Assembly (NCBI GenBank): GCA_905234985.1 | Contig: CAJOJQ010000006.1 | Coordinates: 55,235-119,234, forward strand | Direction: 5' to 3' | Source of the DNA: an uncultured Christensenellaceae bacterium | GTDB taxonomy: Bacteria > Bacillota > Clostridia > Christensenellales > Aristaeellaceae | DNA: 64,000 bases | Shown: in pieces, positions 62,098-64,000 of the stretch | Numbering within the stretch: the stretch's first letter is position 1 | Layout: each line of letters opens with the position of its first letter | Made by a program: the position numbers and the translations under genes | The notes under the pieces: generated by a model | Seen by the model: only the letters and a program-made list of their open reading frames with translations | The model's database searches: none | What the model was told of the DNA's origin: nothing

Positions 62098-63027
62098 TCA
62101 TTCGTTACGGCGGCTGGCAGTGCCCAGCATAATCAGATACGCCCAACCCAAGGCCGGATACGCCGTCCCGACAATATCCTGAAAACCCAGCATGGATACG
62201 GCCAGCACAGCAAGGCCGATCCATGCTTTTTTATGCCGGGGCAAATAGGGCGCGGCGAGGGTCAGCAGTTCCCGTAGGACGGCGATGAGGGTGGTGGAGG
62301 CGGCCAAATACAGCACGGCGGCGGACAGGTAGTAGCCCGGCTTTCCGTAGGCGTGCAGCAGGACGACAGTGGGCAGAGGCGCGTCCGAAAGCGATTCAGC
62401 ATGCGGTAAAAGCGCCGCGTTGCCAAGGCCCAGCAGCAGGGCGGTCAGCAAGCCGATGGCAACGGCAATCCCGTTTTGCTCCCTCCGGGATCGGGAACCG
62501 GAAAGCACCCCGGCGGCGGTCATGCCGTTCAGGCCGCAGTAGCCAACGACGCTGACGGCGGCCAGGGCAATTTCCCTAACCGTGAACGTTTTTTGCCTGG
62601 AAGCGCCGGGCACGCGGAGGCACAGAATCAGCACCGCCAAAAGGAAGGGCAGCTGCACCCTGCCCAGCCACGCCATGCCCCGCAGGGAGCCACCCGCAAG
62701 CCCAAGGCACAGCGTTAGGGTGATCACGCTGCCCAGGGTGCGGGCGTGAAGCATCGGCACGGTCAGCGCCCACAGTTCCCCCGCCGCCGCCGTCATGCCG
62801 CCGCCCACGGCCAGGGAAAACAGGCAAAGCAGGCCCTTCCCCAACCGGGAGCGCACGCCGCCCACGGCCAGCATCCGCCGGAGCATCCAGGCCGTCGTCA
62901 GGGACGCGAAAGCCGCCAGCGCCCAGGAAAAAGCCCCGTATTGGCTGAAAAACCGCATGATCTCCCGGCCCGAGGCGAACCCCGCCCCCACCATGGCCGC
63001 GCCGACGCAAAGGATGGTTTCACCCAT
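62098..63027 (-). CDS. YkvI-family membrane transporter-like protein
   Basis: 309 residues from the ATG at 63027, with an AAAGGGGGG site. About ten membrane helices. The first motif CVGAAMVGAGFASGREIMRFFSQYG matches the YkvI family of amino acid/polyamine-type permease-like proteins. The substrate is unknown. It is monocistronic between clpC (convergent) and repeat copy 7. Confidence 0.85.
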   Translation of the reverse strand: MGETILCVGAAMVGAGFASGREIMRFFSQYGAFSWALAAFASLTTAWMLRRMLAVGGVRSRLGKGLLCLFSLAVGGGMTAAAGELWALTVPMLHARTLGSVITLTLCLGLAGGSLRGMAWLGRVQLPFLLAVLILCLRVPGASRQKTFTVREIALAAVSVVGYCGLNGMTAAGVLSGSRSRREQNGIAVAIGLLTALLLGLGNAALLPHAESLSDAPLPTVVLLHAYGKPGYYLSAAVLYLAASTTLIAVLRELLTLAAPYLPRHKKAWIGLAVLAVSMLGFQDIVGTAYPALGWAYLIMLGTASRRNE

Positions 63028-63113
63028 CAAAAAATCCCCCCTTTCTTCATGCTTATGAAAGGAGGTTGCTTTATCATGATTCATTATGAAAATTGTTGGT
63101 TGACCTTTGCGGG

Positions 63114-63223
63114 AGAGTTGAGAGTGGAGAGTTGGGAGTTGAGATGATATAGCGTTAATCACAAGTGAATCCAATCTGATTGACTAAATAAATCTCAACT
63201 CTCCACTCTCAACTCTCCGCTCT
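63114..63223. repeat. Heptad-armed inverted repeat, AGTTGAG family, copy 7
   Basis: Left arm 63114-63145 (AGTTGAG, AGTGGAG, AGTTGGG, AGTTGAG), right arm 63191-63223, core about 45 nt starting GATATAGCG. It lies upstream of ykvI and downstream of the Gx-transporter gene. Confidence 0.88.
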
Positions 63224-63262
63224 GTCTTAAGTGTCCTTACCGCCTGAACAGATACTACTGCT

Positions 63263-63775
63263 TTACCGAATGGTTTTCAGGTGCTTCATCACGCTATGGG
63301 CCACGACGCCGGTGAGCGCGCCGCAGGCCAGGCCCACCAGCATGAGTACCGCCATATAATAGAGCAATTGGGGCGTTTGCAGGATGACCATGGCAAGGGC
63401 CACCTGACCCACGTTGTGCATTACGCCCCCCGCCATGCTGACGGTGATGGGGTGCATGCCCTTGACGCGGCTTAAAAGGGACATGGCGAGCATGCTCACC
63501 ACGCCGCCCGCCAGGGCGTACATGATGGTATTGAAGCCGCCAAACAGCAGGCCGGACAGCACAACCTTTAAGGCCATCAGCATCCAGGCGGTGGGAAGCT
63601 CCAGCATATACACGGCGAAGATCAGCACGCCGTTGGACAGGCCTAACTTGATGCCCGGAACCCCAACGTTGATGGGGATGCGGCTTTCCACAAAGCCTAA
63701 CACCAGCATCATGGCGATCAGCAGGCCGCACAGGGCCACGCGCCGGGTGCGTTCCCGGCTGGAAGTGTTTTTCAT
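63263..63775 (-). CDS. Gx transporter family membrane protein (COG4769)
   Basis: 170 residues from the ATG at 63775, with an AAAGGAG site. Five or six membrane helices. The helix pattern LIAMMLVLGFVESRIPINVGVPGIKLGLSNGVLIF (landmark, residues 20-54) and FNTIMYALAGGVVSMLAM identify the Gx/HepT-I-like family, found beside FMN-binding and NusG-domain-II genes. It may take up a vitamin or lipid precursor. The gene upstream lies outside the window, beyond a half repeat. Confidence 0.82.
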   Translation of the reverse strand: MKNTSSRERTRRVALCGLLIAMMLVLGFVESRIPINVGVPGIKLGLSNGVLIFAVYMLELPTAWMLMALKVVLSGLLFGGFNTIMYALAGGVVSMLAMSLLSRVKGMHPITVSMAGGVMHNVGQVALAMVILQTPQLLYYMAVLMLVGLACGALTGVVAHSVMKHLKTIR

Positions 63776-63826
63776 GGAAACTCCTTTACTCTTGAGCAAA
63801 TAGACAGGCGTATCGGATTGACAGTC

Positions 63827-63908
63827 AGGTAGGAAGTAGGAGGTAGGAGGTAGGAGGTAGGAAGTATATATAGTCCAACAAGCATGAACGAAAGCAAGCG
63901 TTTTGTAA
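63827..63908. repeat. Heptad-armed repeat, GGTAGGA family, copy 4 (right arm missing)
   Basis: Left arm and core match copy 3 closely up to about 63908 (GAAGTATATATAGTCCAAC, then AAAGCAAGC), but the right arm is not present; the sequence continues as unrelated DNA. Confidence 0.8.
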
Positions 63909-63968
63909 AGTGCTCCCTTTGTCAAGGACAATTTTGATTTGGAAAGGGGAAGTACAGGACAAGAATGT

Positions 63969-64000
63969 GGTATACTCTCCCAGCTGGGACGGAGGATAGG
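63969..64000 (+). promoter_or_regulatory. Promoter and ribosome site at the window edge
   Basis: TGG-TATACT (63968-63976, -10 at 63971-63976) and GGAGG (63991-63995) suggest that a plus-strand gene begins just beyond the window. Confidence 0.4.

Overview
The window looks like chromosome from a GC-rich (roughly 60% by eye) Bacillota of class Clostridia, probably an uncultured gut or rumen lineage. The evidence is the set of Gram-positive core genes (tilS-hpt-ftsH, rpmH-rnpA-yidD-yidC-khpB, ctsR-mcsA-mcsB-clpC, rqcH, secG), two VanW-type proteins, a long form of Prs, Nif11-type leader peptides and consensus sigma-A promoters. No tRNA, rRNA, insertion sequence, prophage or CRISPR array was seen.

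Layout. 1-5.2 kb (+): end of tilS, hpt, ftsH, a PHP phosphoesterase and a VanW protein. 5.3-8.2 kb (-): the ribosomal protein/RNase P/membrane insertase operon, with a textbook promoter but no dnaA beside it. 8.3-23.3 kb (mostly -): a VanX-like dipeptidase, PHP + DRTGG-like pair, four-PG-domain L,D-transpeptidase, FAD dehydrogenase, a HAD-thymidylate kinase fusion with mnmA, a collagen-like protein with a glycosyltransferase, a lipid kinase, class II aldolase, and dxs-tlyA. 23.4-27.6 kb (+): a kinase-fold protein with rqcH, then a secreted SH3 protein. 27.7-31.5 kb (-): small membrane or coiled-coil proteins, prs, and an SDR reductase behind a 38-codon ORF. 31.6-39 kb: zinc-ribbon membrane protein, TetR regulator, second VanW protein, alkD with an ABC-F ATPase, secG. 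39.1-46.1 kb: two tandem Nif11-leader peptides, a polytopic membrane protein, an ECF sigma operon, and a 1330-residue hybrid histidine kinase. 46.3-50.6 kb (-): a four-gene dehydrogenase/amidohydrolase/isomerase operon. 50.7-56 kb (+): secreted cysteine-hydrolase-like protein, PucR-type regulator with an S41 protease, and a secreted caspase-like protein. 56.1-63.8 kb: GH3-like protein, the CtsR/McsA/McsB/ClpC protein-quality operon with its own CtsR box, a YkvI-like membrane protein and a Gx-type transporter.

The least ordinary content is between genes. Eleven copies of a hairpin element about 65-125 bp long occur. Their arms are tandem 7-mers (AGTTGAG type, seven copies; GGTAGGA type, four copies), mirrored around a core of about 15-70 nt that often has a TATATAG-like edge. 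One copy appears to supply a promoter, one lies in a kinase 5' leader, one lies inside the ctsR operon, one supplies the stop codon of the caspase-like gene, and one has lost its right arm. Separately, two copies of a structured element of about 320 bp (28.9 and 51.6 kb) share hairpins, one with compensatory base changes. A third, unrelated intergenic region (16.1-16.5 kb) folds on paper into nested multi-branch stems. The paired Nif11 precursors, the collagen/glycosyltransferase pair and the HAD-Tmk fusion are the best protein-level leads.
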